Assembly: GCA_018242485.1 (NCBI GenBank)
Contig: JAFEBV010000043.1
Location: forward strand, 1 to 64,000
Direction: 5' to 3'
Length of the DNA stretch: 64,000 nucleotides
Source: Pseudomonadota bacterium
Lineage (GTDB): Bacteria; Pseudomonadota; Gammaproteobacteria; Xanthomonadales; Xanthomonadaceae
Part shown: piece by piece, positions 63,819 to 64,000 of the stretch
Position numbering within the stretch: position 1 is the stretch's first letter
Layout: every line of letters begins with the position of its first letter
Translations under genes and position numbers: made by a program
Notes under the pieces: model-generated
What the model was told of the DNA's origin: nothing
The model's database searches: none
What the model saw: only the letters and a program-made list of their open reading frames with translations

Positions 63819-64000
63819 CGCTCCCCTTGATATCGGCCACCAGATTCTTCAGGCTCGGGTCGCCGATCTCGCATTCCCAGAGAACCAACACTCGCCAACA
63901 CTGCTCGGCGAGTTGCTGTCTGACTCCAGCATCCCGTGCAGTATTGGCTTCGAATTTCTTCTGCCAGAAGGCGGTTCGGGTACTCGGCGTTGCGGTGAAA
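63736..64000 (-). CDS. vsr: Very-short-patch repair endonuclease Vsr (3' part, truncated by window)
   Basis: The C-terminal 87 codons of a Vsr-like gene enter from the right edge, in the frame whose complete codons run 63999-63736. The segment TRTAFWQKKFEANTARD and CWRVLVLWECEI correspond to the conserved FW-x-K-x-x-x-N-x-x-RD and WxVxxxWEC parts of Vsr. Vsr repairs T:G mismatches caused by deamination of 5-methylcytosine. It overlaps the endonuclease start by 83 bp, implying a single transcript. Confidence 0.85.
   Translation of the reverse strand, partial: FTATPSTRTAFWQKKFEANTARDAGVRQQLAEQCWRVLVLWECEIGDPSLKNLVADIKGSDDGGDERLVVLHRTGQSVRPVARQRSH

Overview
The window is a high-GC chromosomal segment, apparently about two thirds G+C, with dense genes and many 1-4 bp start/stop overlaps. 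Gene content and order point to a gammaproteobacterium of the Xanthomonadaceae/Rhodanobacteraceae group (Lysobacterales). Supporting signs are the split pntA1/pntA2/pntB transhydrogenase, secreted sedolisin (S53) proteases with PKD domains, an NAD-type isocitrate dehydrogenase, a wax-ester-synthase-like acyltransferase, a monofunctional RelA beside HrpA, and heptanucleotide tandem arrays and REP-like palindromes between genes. This placement is inference from gene content; no 16S gene is present.

Layout. 1-2.3 kb: a heptamer array, then rfbA and rfbB (dTDP-sugar synthesis, minus strand). 2.4-5.2 kb: an ElaB/DUF883-like anchored protein, a lipoprotein and a TPR membrane protein. 5.3-12.4 kb: a second heptamer array abutting relA, a small secreted protein, and hrpA with an in-frame palindromic insertion. 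12.4-22 kb: an AT-rich leader and S53 protease 1, a DUF2785 protein, a GAF-GAF-GGDEF-EAL cyclic-di-GMP enzyme and an M1 aminopeptidase. 22.3-26.2 kb: a two-gene restriction-modification locus in which a PD-(D/E)XK nuclease domain is fused to an N6-adenine methylase, followed by HsdS; it abuts the 3' end of the tmRNA gene ssrA. 26.7-32.4 kb: an acyltransferase, alr, dnaB, rplI, rpsR and rpsF.

32.7-39.2 kb: a small XRE regulator; a DUF1275-thiD-yccA run; a DUF2157 membrane protein; a Phd/YefM-VapC toxin-antitoxin pair; NAD-IDH; and a coupled grxC-ahpD-like pair. 39.3-45 kb: a BepA-like M48 protease and the ppk-ppx polyphosphate operon. 45-49 kb (minus): an operon of a PAP2-like protein, a CHASE2 protein and an SH3-M48 protease. 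49.1-56.5 kb: rlmJ, a small lipoprotein, a predicted outer-membrane barrel, S53 protease 2 (inverted relative to copy 1) and a TPR-sulfotransferase. 56.6-62.2 kb: sufT, a palindrome cluster, pntB and pntA2, then an oppositely oriented sigma-factor/putative anti-sigma/DUF3106 cassette that separates them from pntA1. 62.4-64 kb: a second restriction-modification locus, with an MvaI/BcnI-family endonuclease overlapping the 3' end of a vsr-like gene that runs off the window.

Functional themes are the stringent and polyphosphate responses (relA, ppk, ppx, ssrA), envelope proteolysis and secreted acid proteases, replication and translation housekeeping, and accessory DNA defence. The loci most worth a second look are the nuclease-methylase fusion beside ssrA, the cassette that splits pnt, the inverted S53 pair, the CHASE2-M48 operon, and the heptamer and palindrome elements, one of which lies inside hrpA. 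No tRNA, rRNA, CRISPR array, transposase or integrase gene was found.
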